Program-made: the position numbers and the translations under genes
Shown: positions 15,789-24,355 of the stretch, piece after piece
Layout: every line of letters starts with the position of its first letter
How positions within the stretch are numbered: position 1 is the stretch's first letter
The notes under the pieces: generated by a model
Told to the model about the DNA's origin: nothing
The model's database searches: none
What the model saw: only the letters and a program-made list of their open reading frames with translations
NCBI GenBank assembly: GCA_945902775.1
Contig: CAMDMY010000011.1
Coordinates: 1-46,883, forward strand
Reading direction: 5' to 3'
Origin: Chryseobacterium gleum
GTDB taxonomy: Bacteria > Bacteroidota > Bacteroidia > Flavobacteriales_D > Crocinitomicaceae
Length of the DNA stretch: 46,883 nucleotides

Positions 15789-17760
15789 AATTTAAAGTCA
15801 CTAAATAATTTCTACCTGGCATTACAAAATACCTGATATATGAATAATTTGTATCGAAAATATTTTTAATAGAAAACTGAATTCTAACTGATTGTCTATT
15901 TTTAAAATTAACTTTTGAAAAAACAGCTACATCATAAAGAGAAAATCCAGCAACCCGATTTGAAGAAATATTTTCAGTCAATGAATAACGAATTGAAGAC
16001 ATTGTTGAACTTACTTGTATCCCTGTATTTTTTCTTTTTGTGCTTACATTCAAATTACCTGTATATCTTGGTATATAAGCTACTTGATTTAAATAAGTTG
16101 GTGCGTTTTTATCTGAAACGTCAACTGAATATTGGTAGGTATAATTCAAATCTACATCAGTATACCAATACATTTTAAAACACTTTTCTAATCGAACACG
16201 CGACTCAAATCCAAATGTATTTACTCTTCCTATGTTTTGCATCGACCAAACAAATAAATTTTTAGTTGGTATTGCCAATATTTGATTTTCAACTCGATTT
16301 GCAAATCCATTTACAACAAGCATTAAATCCATTTTCTTTTGAATTGGCTTAAAAGATAAACCGAGTGAAAATTGGTTTGCTTCTTCTGGTTTAAGCTTAA
16401 TATTTCCTATATTATTGTAGTACAATTCATTAAACGATGGCATCCGAAAAGAATTTCGATACCATGCTTTTATTTTCCATTTCCATTTTCCAAATTCATT
16501 TTTCTCAATCGCTAAAAATGGATTCATCTTCAAGCGATTAGCAGCTCTTTCTCCTGTATTATTTTCCTCCAAAATACGTTGAACAGAAACTTGAAGTTCT
16601 GAAGTCCAATATATTCTATTGAAATTAAATCCTACTAATCCGAATGAATGCAGTCTTCTTGGTGTTGCAGAATTTAAAGATGAAAAATACAAATCACTGT
16701 ATTTACTTTCAATTCCACCGAAAATGATTGAATTTTCCTTTAATTTTCTTTGAAGTGAAACACCTATCTGGGATGTATTATTAGTGTAAATAGTTGATAT
16801 CCCACCTGTATTATTTAGAAAAAAGGGATCTGAATAATGCAACCTATCGTGATTATATGTACCAAAAAGTCGATAAACAATTTGTTTGAATTGATGTGTA
16901 AAATCTATATTCAAATTTTGCGCTTGTGTCGAAAGTCGTTGATTCGCCATTTCATTATATAATATAACAGCTCCAGGCAAACCTTGATTTGAACCGTTAG
17001 TTTTATATATACACCTAAATTCTGCTTGATTCTTAAAACTTGTACCTAAAGTAATACCTGAATACCAATCTTTTAAATCATTATTAAAACGTTGCCCTTC
17101 ATAATTAAAATTTCCATTCTGAAGTGAATAAGGATATTTCCCATTTGCTTGACGGTATTTTCCAAAACAACTAATAAATGATTTTTTAGAACTAATTTTA
17201 GATGTAAAGTAGTTGTCAATTTCACCGAAAGAACCTATTCTAGAAGCAAACCGCACTTTAAACTTCTCGTCTGACTTGATGTTCTCAAATGTATTAATTG
17301 TCACCAAACTTCCACTCAAATAAGCAGAAGCAGGTAATAAAAAGCCATTTCGTCCACCTGTGCTTAAAGTTACATTCTCAACATTGTCTGTTTGAACTTG
17401 ACCTAGATTAATTTGTCCGGTTTGAGTATTGTTAATTGTAAATCCATCAATTAAAAATGTAGTGTGTTGACTTCCAAGTCCTCTAACTGAAACTGTTTTC
17501 AATCCACCTAATCCACCGTAACTTTTCATAGAAGTTCCAGAAAATTTTTGCAGTATTGTACCTACATCTTCTGGTTGAGAATAGAGTATTTGATTTCGAG
17601 AATAACTTTGAGAAGTCAATTCTAACGTTCTCAATTTTAAGATCTCAACACTAGAAACATTCACTTCAGATAATGACCTCACTGTGTCTTGACTGTATCC
17701 TAGCATACAGAAAAAGAAACAGTTAAAGAATATTAATTGAAGTGAATGTTTTTTATTCAT
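15775..17760 (-). CDS. btuB: TonB-dependent outer-membrane receptor, BtuB-like
   Basis: A 661-residue TonB-dependent transporter. A signal peptide (~1-23) is followed by a candidate TonB box in TVRSLSEVNVSS and a plug domain with PEDVGTILQKFSGTSMKSYGG, SVRGLGSQHTTFLIDGF and LNNTQTGQINLG-like segments. The remainder is a 22-strand-type beta-barrel ending near NYLVTLNYAFN. The size matches B12 receptors (~600-660) rather than the larger SusC type, and there is no CarboxypepD-like extension. The cobalamin riboswitch upstream of the operon and the BtuG-like neighbour point to B12 or another corrinoid as substrate. A 60-bp hairpin fills the gap to the upstream DUF4465 gene. Confidence 0.88.
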   Translation of the reverse strand: MNKKHSLQLIFFNCFFFCMLGYSQDTVRSLSEVNVSSVEILKLRTLELTSQSYSRNQILYSQPEDVGTILQKFSGTSMKSYGGLGGLKTVSVRGLGSQHTTFLIDGFTINNTQTGQINLGQVQTDNVENVTLSTGGRNGFLLPASAYLSGSLVTINTFENIKSDEKFKVRFASRIGSFGEIDNYFTSKISSKKSFISCFGKYRQANGKYPYSLQNGNFNYEGQRFNNDLKDWYSGITLGTSFKNQAEFRCIYKTNGSNQGLPGAVILYNEMANQRLSTQAQNLNIDFTHQFKQIVYRLFGTYNHDRLHYSDPFFLNNTGGISTIYTNNTSQIGVSLQRKLKENSIIFGGIESKYSDLYFSSLNSATPRRLHSFGLVGFNFNRIYWTSELQVSVQRILEENNTGERAANRLKMNPFLAIEKNEFGKWKWKIKAWYRNSFRMPSFNELYYNNIGNIKLKPEEANQFSLGLSFKPIQKKMDLMLVVNGFANRVENQILAIPTKNLFVWSMQNIGRVNTFGFESRVRLEKCFKMYWYTDVDLNYTYQYSVDVSDKNAPTYLNQVAYIPRYTGNLNVSTKRKNTGIQVSSTMSSIRYSLTENISSNRVAGFSLYDVAVFSKVNFKNRQSVRIQFSIKNIFDTNYSYIRYFVMPGRNYLVTLNYAFN

Positions 17761-17772
17761 TTTTGTATTGAA

Positions 17773-17832
17773 TTTTATTAATTATATCGTAGGGACAAGG
17801 CATGCCCTGTCATTACGATATAATTAATAAAA
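17773..17832. repeat. 60-bp hairpin repeat (GTAGGGACA type) inside the B12 operon
   Basis: Arms 17773-17791 and 17814-17832 are a 19-bp perfect inverted repeat. The 22-bp centre also pairs almost completely around GGCATGCC and carries GGGACAAGG/CCCTGTC, close to the repeat core at 9092-9136. It fills the intergenic space between the DUF4465 gene and the receptor gene. It could be a dispersed element and could stabilise or attenuate the upstream transcript; no T-run follows on the minus strand, so it is not a standard terminator. Confidence 0.7.
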
Positions 17833-17835
17833 AAA

Positions 17836-18816
17836 TTATTTCACCAATTTTTGAATCAACGAACCATTTTCATTCGTCAATTTTAAAATGTATGAACCCG
17901 AATTTAAATCAGATACATTTAAGACAGAAAAATTCAAATGTTTTTTAGAAATCAATAATTTACCTGAAACATCAAATAATTCAATTGTTCCATTTTCTCC
18001 TGAAATCGTTAATTCATTCTGAATTGGATTAGGATAAATAGAAACACTTGAAAGCATTGATTCTGAAAGACCTATGCTTTTACTGATTACCAAATCATCA
18101 ATTGCAAAATAAGTTGGAGTATTTGCATAAACAACACCTGAATAAACTGAATTATCAGATGACTCAAATTTAAATGAAAGTGTATAAACTGTTTCTTTTA
18201 AGAATGTTAAATCAACATTTTTCCAAGTATTTACTATATAATCTTGATTATTGTCTGAAAACCTAAAATCCGCAAGGTAAAAAACTGTTGAATCTATCTT
18301 CGTTCCATCCTCTCTTTGAGCAATTATCCAAACTCTTAAATAATCGTTACCGTTTGTTCCATCTGGATTCCCACTAGCTCCATTTACTGATCCAAATTTT
18401 TTAGCAAACTGATCCCCGTCTCTCATTGACAAAGCAGCATACGTAGTATTTGTAATTTTAAAAGAGTCTAAATCAACTCCTTGACCTGCAAAGGAAATAG
18501 TTCCATCAGGAGTGAAAACACCATAATTAGCAGAGTTATTTCCTGAGCCTGCAAATGAACTATATTGATTTACAATACCACCAGTTGTTACATCAGTTAC
18601 ATTTGAAACAGAAAATCCTGCCGCAAAGCCTCCTGAACCTGAAGGGAAAAATTCATTTGAGAAAACAACTCCTTTTTCAATAAAACCTCCCGAACCGGTA
18701 GCTCCATCATTGAATGTTTCTGGACTTAACATTACATTTTCAAACCCAATAGTCTGTTGAGCACTCAGCGTTAAAGCTGTGAAAAGTGTACAAATAGAAA
18801 AATAAATTTTCTTCAT
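17836..18816 (-). CDS. DUF4465 domain T9SS-sorted surface protein
   Basis: A 326-residue exported protein, first gene after the cobalamin riboswitch. The signal peptide is MKKIYFSICTLFTALTLSAQ. Residues ~21-245 fit DUF4465: TIGFENVMLSPETFNDG, FSNEFFPSGSGGFAAGFSVS, GVDLDSFKITNTTYAALSM, DYLRVWIIAQ, and FAIDDLVI, a jelly-roll-like carbohydrate-module fold. The C-terminal ~70 residues are a T9SS type A sorting domain (VSIYPNPIQNELT, GSYILKL, LIQKLVK). DUF4465 proteins recur in B12 riboswitch operons of Bacteroidota, usually as lipoproteins; here T9SS replaces lipid anchoring. A corrinoid-binding role is inferred from context. Confidence 0.85.
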   Translation of the reverse strand: MKKIYFSICTLFTALTLSAQQTIGFENVMLSPETFNDGATGSGGFIEKGVVFSNEFFPSGSGGFAAGFSVSNVTDVTTGGIVNQYSSFAGSGNNSANYGVFTPDGTISFAGQGVDLDSFKITNTTYAALSMRDGDQFAKKFGSVNGASGNPDGTNGNDYLRVWIIAQREDGTKIDSTVFYLADFRFSDNNQDYIVNTWKNVDLTFLKETVYTLSFKFESSDNSVYSGVVYANTPTYFAIDDLVISKSIGLSESMLSSVSIYPNPIQNELTISGENGTIELFDVSGKLLISKKHLNFSVLNVSDLNSGSYILKLTNENGSLIQKLVK

Positions 18817-18944
18817 AACTTTTTAGTTATTAATTAAATAAAATAAATAAAAATGAAGAAATCAGTCCAAGCCAAAATGCCTTGCACCTAGGAATACAGA
18901 GTATTTCCGACTTTTATCTGAAGTCTTCAAAACATATAAGACCT

Positions 18945-19100
18945 TGGCAGGTATTCTGACTCTCACCAACTCGATTTCGTCTTCCCAGTTTTTCAACCAG
19001 TGACTATTATGAAATCGATTTAACAGTGATTACAGCTGCAGACACAGTTTCGGATTTTCACCGAATTCCCTTTTATTCCACGCAGTGGTACCATAAATCT
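18945..19100 (-). ncRNA. Cobalamin riboswitch
   Basis: Read on the minus strand, the leader contains GGTACCACTGCG, the core GGGAATTCGGTGAAAATCCG with a following GCTGTAATC, GTCACTGG, ACTGGGAAG, and the B12 box GAGTCAGAATACCTGCC (18946-18962). These occur in the order and spacing of the cobalamin aptamer (coenzyme B12 class). The 130 nt to the ATG at 18816 hold several small hairpins (for example 18891-18908 and 18909-18925) that could form the expression platform. By family knowledge, bound cobalamin turns off downstream B12 uptake genes. Outer boundaries are approximate. Confidence 0.93.
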
Positions 19101-19104
19101 GCTG

Positions 19105-19112
19105 CAAATATA
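19105..19112 (-). promoter_or_regulatory. -7 promoter element (TATATTTG) of the B12 operon
   Basis: TATATTTG on the minus strand lies just before the riboswitch aptamer and would start transcription near 19100, giving a leader of about 285 nt before the DUF4465 gene. No clear -33 TTG is seen. Confidence 0.6.
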
Positions 19113-19301
19113 GTTTTATTTTTTAAACCATAGTGTTTAAAAGAGTTTGCACAGTTTATCACAGAGTTGAAAATTAAAACTTAGTGAAACTCTTTGGTTA
19201 AAAAATCAGTGTACGTATTGTTTTTATTTATTTTTTTTCATAAATTGCATGTATAAATGACAAGGCATATTATCTTAAAGTCTAATTTAATAAATTGAGT
19301 C

Positions 19302-19655
19302 ATGAAAGCGAAAAACATAGAAAAAGTAAACGAAGCAATCTTTGTATTGAGAAGTTTTATTGACTTAAGTTCAGAGCTTTTACCCTATTTAGCTGAACTT
19401 AAATATTCGAAAAACCTTTCAGCCGAAGATCAAGAAGATCAAGAAAAAATTATTGAAGTTTTTAAAAGTTATAATTTCGATAAAAAAATTTCCTATTTAC
19501 TAATTCACTCAACGATTTTAGACGTAATTGAGAAATCGTTTAACTTCATTATTGATGGTAAACATTCACGAGATTCATCTAGAAAACAATTGTTAGAATT
19601 CAGAAAGGAACACAGAAAATTAAAAAATAATTGGAATTTGATTGATGCTAATTAA
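19302..19655 (+). CDS. Small helical cytoplasmic protein of unknown function
   Basis: A 117-residue protein, highly charged and predicted all-helical, with no signal peptide or membrane segment. Notable parts are AIFVLRSFIDLSSELLPYL and a basic C-terminal KQLLEFRKEHRKLKNNW. I recognise no family. It ends 27 bp before the potassium-channel gene on the same strand, so the two could be co-transcribed, although the channel has its own possible -7 box in the gap. The A-T-rich region 19113-19301 upstream holds no other gene. Codon use looks like the neighbours. Confidence 0.65.
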   Translation: MKAKNIEKVNEAIFVLRSFIDLSSELLPYLAELKYSKNLSAEDQEDQEKIIEVFKSYNFDKKISYLLIHSTILDVIEKSFNFIIDGKHSRDSSRKQLLEFRKEHRKLKNNWNLIDAN

Positions 19656-19670
19656 TTAACAAATTCTCAT

Positions 19671-19678
19671 TAATTTCG
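19671..19678 (+). promoter_or_regulatory. Possible -7 element (TAATTTCG) of the potassium-channel gene
   Basis: TAATTTCG differs from TAnnTTTG at one base and is followed by four bases and then the ATG at 19683, the same geometry as at 2183 and 42999. No convincing -33 box is present. Confidence 0.35.
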
Positions 19679-19682
19679 CTCT

Positions 19683-20594
19683 ATGAAAAGAGCGAATGAC
19701 CCGGGTTTAGGTTCCAAATTTCAGAAACCAATCGAACGAATGATGAATCCTGATGGTTCTTACAACATTGTTAGACGAGGTGGTTTAAATGGATTACAAG
19801 ATTTCTACAAATTCTTACTCGAAATAAAGTGGTATTGGTTTATACTTTTTATCACTTCTTTTTACATTATCATGAACTTAATTTTTTCAAGTTTATACTT
19901 ATTGATTGGTATCGAACAATTGAAAGGAACTCATAATGGTCAAACTGATTTTTTTAATGCTTTTTTCTTTTCAGCTCAAACATTTACAACTGTAGGATAT
20001 GGTTCAATTTCTCCTCATGGAAAAGCGGCTGATATTCTTTCTATGATTGAAGCTTTTGTAGGACTATTAAGTTTTGCATTAGCAACTGGTTTATTATATG
20101 GTCGTTTTTCGAAACCATCACTTAAAATAGCATTCTCTAAAAACCTGTTAATCACACCTTACGAAGATGGAAATGCATTAATGTTTAAGATTGTAAACAT
20201 GCGAAACAATGTATTATTAAACACACGAATATCTACTTTAGTTACAATAGACAAAGGGACTCAAAATGAAGAATTTAACAAAGAATATTTTGCTTTAAAT
20301 CTTGAAACAGATACAGTCAAATTTTTCCCTCTTACCTGGACAATCGTTCATAAAATTGATGAATCATCTCCTATATTTGGATTTACACTTAAAGATTTGA
20401 AAAAGAGAAATGCTGAAGTAATTGTTATGGTTGAAACTTTCGACGAAACTTTTGCACAAGAAATTATTCAAAAACATTCGTATGCTCATAGTCAATGGAT
20501 TGAGGGAATGAAGTTTGACCGTAATTTCAGAATTGATGAAAAGGGAAGATTAACTTTACATATTAATGAGTTAAATAATATTTCTCCTATCTGA
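19683..20594 (+). CDS. Inward-rectifier potassium channel, KirBac type
   Basis: A 303-residue potassium channel. The N-terminal ~45 residues include a slide-helix region (GGLNGLQDFYKFLLEI). M1 spans ~50-75 and M2 ~117-140. The pore loop holds the selectivity filter TVGYG (103-107) after SAQTFT. The C-terminal ~155 residues form the cytoplasmic immunoglobulin-like Kir domain (FKIVNMRNN, RISTLVTI, FPLTWTIVHKIDESSP). It would work as a tetramer in the inner membrane and conduct K+ down its gradient. The length fits the KirBac family. A small unknown protein gene lies just upstream, and queE follows after 35 bp with its own likely promoter. Confidence 0.93.
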   Translation: MKRANDPGLGSKFQKPIERMMNPDGSYNIVRRGGLNGLQDFYKFLLEIKWYWFILFITSFYIIMNLIFSSLYLLIGIEQLKGTHNGQTDFFNAFFFSAQTFTTVGYGSISPHGKAADILSMIEAFVGLLSFALATGLLYGRFSKPSLKIAFSKNLLITPYEDGNALMFKIVNMRNNVLLNTRISTLVTIDKGTQNEEFNKEYFALNLETDTVKFFPLTWTIVHKIDESSPIFGFTLKDLKKRNAEVIVMVETFDETFAQEIIQKHSYAHSQWIEGMKFDRNFRIDEKGRLTLHINELNNISPI

Positions 20595-20614
20595 AAGGTT
20601 AATTACATAATTAG

Positions 20615-20622
20615 TACCTTTA
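20615..20622 (+). promoter_or_regulatory. Possible -7 element (TACCTTTA) of queE
   Basis: TACCTTTA matches TAnnTTTG except for the last base and lies 7 nt before the ATG at 20630, which suggests a very short or absent leader. Confidence 0.35.
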
Positions 20623-20629
20623 TACTTAT

Positions 20630-21253
20630 ATGACAAAACAAGAAATTAATTCGTCTAAAGAACTTCCTATAATGGAATACTTCTATACCATTCAGGGAGA
20701 AGGATTTTTTTCTGGTAGGGCTGCTTTTTTTATCCGAACGGCTGGTTGTGATGTTGGTTGTGTTTGGTGTGATGTAAAAGAAAGTTGGGATGCTGATAAA
20801 CACCCTCTAAAATCGATTGACTTTCTAATTGATGAAGTTCAAAAGTCAGGAACAGAATTAGTTGTCATTACTGGTGGAGAGCCTGCGATGTATGATTTAA
20901 CAACTATTACAAATAAAATTAAAGCTTTAAATATTGAAGTAGCAATCGAAACTTCAGGCTGTTATAACTTGATAGGTGATATTGATTGGTATTGTTTTTC
21001 ACCTAAAAAATTCAAATCGCCGGTTGAAGAGGCTTATTTTAAAGCTTCTGAATTAAAAGTAGTAATTAGTCATCCGTCTGATTTTGAATGGGCTGAGGGT
21101 CACGCAACTAAAATAAATCATTCTTGTAAATTATACTTACAACCCGAATGGTCAAAACAGGAACGATTCTTGCCTGAAATAATTGAGTATGTAAAAAAAC
21201 ACCCGAAATGGCGTATTTCTTTGCAAACACATAAATTTATGAATATACCTTGA
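20630..21253 (+). CDS. queE: 7-carboxy-7-deazaguanine synthase QueE
   Basis: A 207-residue radical SAM enzyme that converts 6-carboxytetrahydropterin to 7-carboxy-7-deazaguanine in queuosine synthesis. The N-terminal EYFYTIQGEGFFSGRAAFFIR segment is characteristic. The cluster-binding cysteines C40, C44 and C47 (CDVGCVWC) show CxxxCxxC spacing, and VITGGEPAM forms the SAM-binding region. ETSG and FSPKK follow, and QTHKFMNIP closes the protein as in other QueE sequences. The other que genes are not in this window. Confidence 0.95.
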   Translation: MTKQEINSSKELPIMEYFYTIQGEGFFSGRAAFFIRTAGCDVGCVWCDVKESWDADKHPLKSIDFLIDEVQKSGTELVVITGGEPAMYDLTTITNKIKALNIEVAIETSGCYNLIGDIDWYCFSPKKFKSPVEEAYFKASELKVVISHPSDFEWAEGHATKINHSCKLYLQPEWSKQERFLPEIIEYVKKHPKWRISLQTHKFMNIP

Positions 21254-21352
21254 AAATAATCTAGTCATTCAATACTGTAACGAAACATTTTCATTGTCGT
21301 TCTCGTAATTATACAATAACAATTAAACAGTGTTCAAAAACTATAATATCGC

Positions 21353-23368
21353 ATGAAGCATTTACTAATTATTCTTCACATTTTAGCTTTCACTTCTTTT
21401 GGAATTGCTCAAAATCAATATTCTACTTCAAGTAAAAAAGCAATAAGCTATTTTGAAGAAGCAATGAAAGCTCCTAATTCTAGAAGTGAAATTACTGGCC
21501 AACCAAAGTACCAAGAAGGGATTGACTTACTTCTAAAAGCCTTAGAAAAAGATCCTAAATTTTGGGAAGCACACCTAGTTGTTGCAGAGTTCTATGAAGC
21601 ATTAGGAAAAAATAAAGAAGCAATTTCTTCTTTTGAAAGCGCTTTAGCTATTAATCCTAACCACAGTACTACAGGAAGTACGTTTTTCTATTTGGCTAAC
21701 TCTCAACAATTGATAGGAGATTACGATAATGCAATCAAAAATTTAGATTATTACATCAATTTTAGAAATGCAAATCCAGATATGGTTAATCAAGCCTATG
21801 CAATGAGAGAAAATTGTATTTTCGCTAGGGATGCTATAAAAAATCCGCTCCCTTTCGATCCAATCAATATGGGTCCTGGAATTAATACTGCTGATCCAGA
21901 ATATTACCCAACAATTACTGTAGATGGAAAAACTATCCTATTTACAAGAAGAATTGATGATGCACGAGTTCCTGTATACAAAGAACAAGAAGATTTTTAC
22001 GTTTCACAATTAAGTGATCAAAATATTTGGGGGACTGCTTCTCCAATGCCTCCGAATGTGAATTCATTATTAAACGAAGGAGCACCAACTATTTCTGCTG
22101 ATGGCCGTTCTCTTATTTTCGTTGCTTGTTCGAGTCAATCAGATGATATTGACTACGGTGAAGGAAGAGATGGAAAAGGAAGTTGTGATTTATTTTACTC
22201 TAAAAAACTAGGGAAATCTTGGACGAATCCGGTCAACTTGCCTGGTAATGTTAATTCATTCACGTGGGAGTCTCAACCATCGCTATCTTCTGATGGTAAA
22301 ACACTTTATTTCATAAGAAGAGTCAATAGAAAAGGGGAATTACCTAATTCCGATATTTTCGTTTCTAAAATGAATACGAATGGAACTTGGGGAACAGCTC
22401 AGAGACTTCCTGATATTATAAACACACCAACGCAAGAAGAATCTGTTTTAATTCATCCCGATGGAAGATCATTGTATTTTGCTTCAAGAGGACATAAAGG
22501 AATGGGTGGCTCAGACTTATATGTCTCTCGACTAGATGATAACGGTAAATGGTCTAAACCAGAAAATTTGGGTTACCCTATAAATACGAAGTCGGATGAG
22601 AATTCATTGATGGTTTCACCTGATGGAGAAGTTGGATTTTTTGCTTCTAATCGCGATGGAGGACATGGTGATTTGGATATTTATTGGTTTAATATGCCTG
22701 AAAATCTTCGTCCAACAAAAACATTGTATTTCGAAGGTAAAGTATTTGATGTAAACACGAAAAAACCTCTTGCTGGTAAATTTCAACTTATTGATTTAAA
22801 AACTGGAAATGAAGTTATTTACTCTGAAGCAGATGCTATTTCAGGAGAATTTATGGTCTCGTTACCAGTAAATAGGGATTATGCCTTAAATGTGTCTTTT
22901 AATGGTTATAACTTCTTCTCTCAAAACTTTAACTTAATTAATCCTGAAGGATTAGAAGCTTTTCATATGGATGTCCCGATGGTTCCGATAACTAGTGATG
23001 CTCCAACAATTCTTAAGAACGTATTCTTTGATTTAGGAAAAGCTACTTTACGTTCCGAATCGTTTGTTGAATTAAATAAACTGCGTGATTTCTTAACAAC
23101 AAATCCAACAATTAAAATTGAATTAGGAGGACATACCGATACAAGAGGTGATGCGACTGAAAATCAAATTCTTTCTACAGATCGTGCTAAATCAGTTTAT
23201 AATTATTTAATTGGTCAAGGAATTGTTACTGATCGTTTATCATACAAAGGATATGGAGAAACAATGAATATTAACTCAGATGCTGATATTACAAAATTGG
23301 CAAGCGAGATAGACAAAGAAGATGCGCATCAAGAGAATCGTCGTACTGAATATAAAATCATTAAATAG
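21353..23368 (+). CDS. OmpA family protein with TPR, PD40 propeller and CRD domains (PorE-like)
   Basis: A 671-residue envelope protein. After a signal peptide (MKHLLIILHILAFTSFGIA, then Q) come TPR units (~30-165, with KYQEGIDLLLKALEKDPKFWEAH), a PD40/WD40-like propeller (~185-455, with repeated ISADGRSLIFVAC, LSSDGKTLYFIRR, HPDGRSLYFASRG and VSPDGEVGFFASNRDGG), a carboxypeptidase-regulatory-like domain (~465-545) and an OmpA peptidoglycan-binding domain (~555-671, with GHTDTRGD and NRRTEYKI). The domain order equals that of T9SS component PorE, which anchors to peptidoglycan. Here the signal lacks a lipobox, so it may be a paralog. It heads an operon with the UbiA and maf genes. Confidence 0.9.
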   Translation: MKHLLIILHILAFTSFGIAQNQYSTSSKKAISYFEEAMKAPNSRSEITGQPKYQEGIDLLLKALEKDPKFWEAHLVVAEFYEALGKNKEAISSFESALAINPNHSTTGSTFFYLANSQQLIGDYDNAIKNLDYYINFRNANPDMVNQAYAMRENCIFARDAIKNPLPFDPINMGPGINTADPEYYPTITVDGKTILFTRRIDDARVPVYKEQEDFYVSQLSDQNIWGTASPMPPNVNSLLNEGAPTISADGRSLIFVACSSQSDDIDYGEGRDGKGSCDLFYSKKLGKSWTNPVNLPGNVNSFTWESQPSLSSDGKTLYFIRRVNRKGELPNSDIFVSKMNTNGTWGTAQRLPDIINTPTQEESVLIHPDGRSLYFASRGHKGMGGSDLYVSRLDDNGKWSKPENLGYPINTKSDENSLMVSPDGEVGFFASNRDGGHGDLDIYWFNMPENLRPTKTLYFEGKVFDVNTKKPLAGKFQLIDLKTGNEVIYSEADAISGEFMVSLPVNRDYALNVSFNGYNFFSQNFNLINPEGLEAFHMDVPMVPITSDAPTILKNVFFDLGKATLRSESFVELNKLRDFLTTNPTIKIELGGHTDTRGDATENQILSTDRAKSVYNYLIGQGIVTDRLSYKGYGETMNINSDADITKLASEIDKEDAHQENRRTEYKIIK

Positions 23369-23370
23369 AT

Positions 23371-24354
23371 ATGCACTTTTTACGATTAATTCGACCAGTA
23401 AATTTAATAATTATAGCATTTACAATGTACAGCACCCGTCTGTTCTTGTACATCTACGAACAACTTTTTAAAATCAATTTATTCCAAAAAGGAGGTGAAG
23501 AATTTGACTTCTTTTTAATCGTATTTTCGACGGTTTTAATTGCTGCAGCGGGAAATATCATCAATGATTATTTTGATGTAAGAGCGGATAGAATAAATAA
23601 ACCTGAAAAATTAATTATTACTAAACATATAAACAGAAAATGGGCTATTTTAAGCCATTGGGTTTTAAATGTTATTGCTTTTGGAATTGCCATCTATTTA
23701 AGTGCTAGAAATAATACTTTTTGGTATATGTTTATACATTTACTTTCTATCAATGCACTTTGGTTTTATAGTATGTACTTTAAAAGAAAACCATTTATTG
23801 GTAATTTTATAGTAGCTACTCTTACAGCTTTAGTTCCTATATTGTGTGGAATACATTTTTATATTCATCACGAATTACCAACTATTGAATTAGAAAACAT
23901 TAATACTCCATTTGCTTTTTGGATTTATCACTTAATGGCACATGGACACTATATTCTAATTTTAGCATTGTTTGCCTTCGCATCTAATTTAGCTAGAGAA
24001 ATAATTAAGGACATCGAAGATATAGAAGGAGATAAATTATTACACGCTAAAACACTTCCAATTCTTTATGGCGTGAGTAAATCAAAATGGATGGCTGGAC
24101 TTTTATTAATTCTCTCTCCTATTTTATTTTGCCTTTTATTCTTTTTAAAGATTGATTCATCTTCAAATCTTATTGAAAACATACGTTTATTTATTCCTGT
24201 TTTAGGTGCTCTCTTTTTAGATATAATCTCTATCGTATTATTAATTAAAGCAAAAAGTCGTAAAGAGTTAAAGCGCGTTGATTTAATGATTAAAATAGCA
24301 ATGCTTTTAGGCCTTTCTTTACCTTTTTATTGGATATTAGCTTATAGTTTTTAA
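23371..24354 (+). CDS. UbiA family prenyltransferase
   Basis: A 327-residue integral membrane enzyme with about nine hydrophobic segments. The first aspartate-rich motif is NDYFDVRAD (65-73) followed by RINKP, and the second is KDIEDIEGD; together they bind Mg-diphosphate of the prenyl donor. In Bacteroidota such proteins are commonly labelled geranylgeranylglycerol-phosphate geranylgeranyltransferase, but the acceptor cannot be read from sequence. The start lies 2 bp after the OmpA-family stop, and maf follows after 1 bp, so the three genes are one operon. Confidence 0.88.
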   Translation: MHFLRLIRPVNLIIIAFTMYSTRLFLYIYEQLFKINLFQKGGEEFDFFLIVFSTVLIAAAGNIINDYFDVRADRINKPEKLIITKHINRKWAILSHWVLNVIAFGIAIYLSARNNTFWYMFIHLLSINALWFYSMYFKRKPFIGNFIVATLTALVPILCGIHFYIHHELPTIELENINTPFAFWIYHLMAHGHYILILALFAFASNLAREIIKDIEDIEGDKLLHAKTLPILYGVSKSKWMAGLLLILSPILFCLLFFLKIDSSSNLIENIRLFIPVLGALFLDIISIVLLIKAKSRKELKRVDLMIKIAMLLGLSLPFYWILAYSF

Positions 24355-24355
24355 T

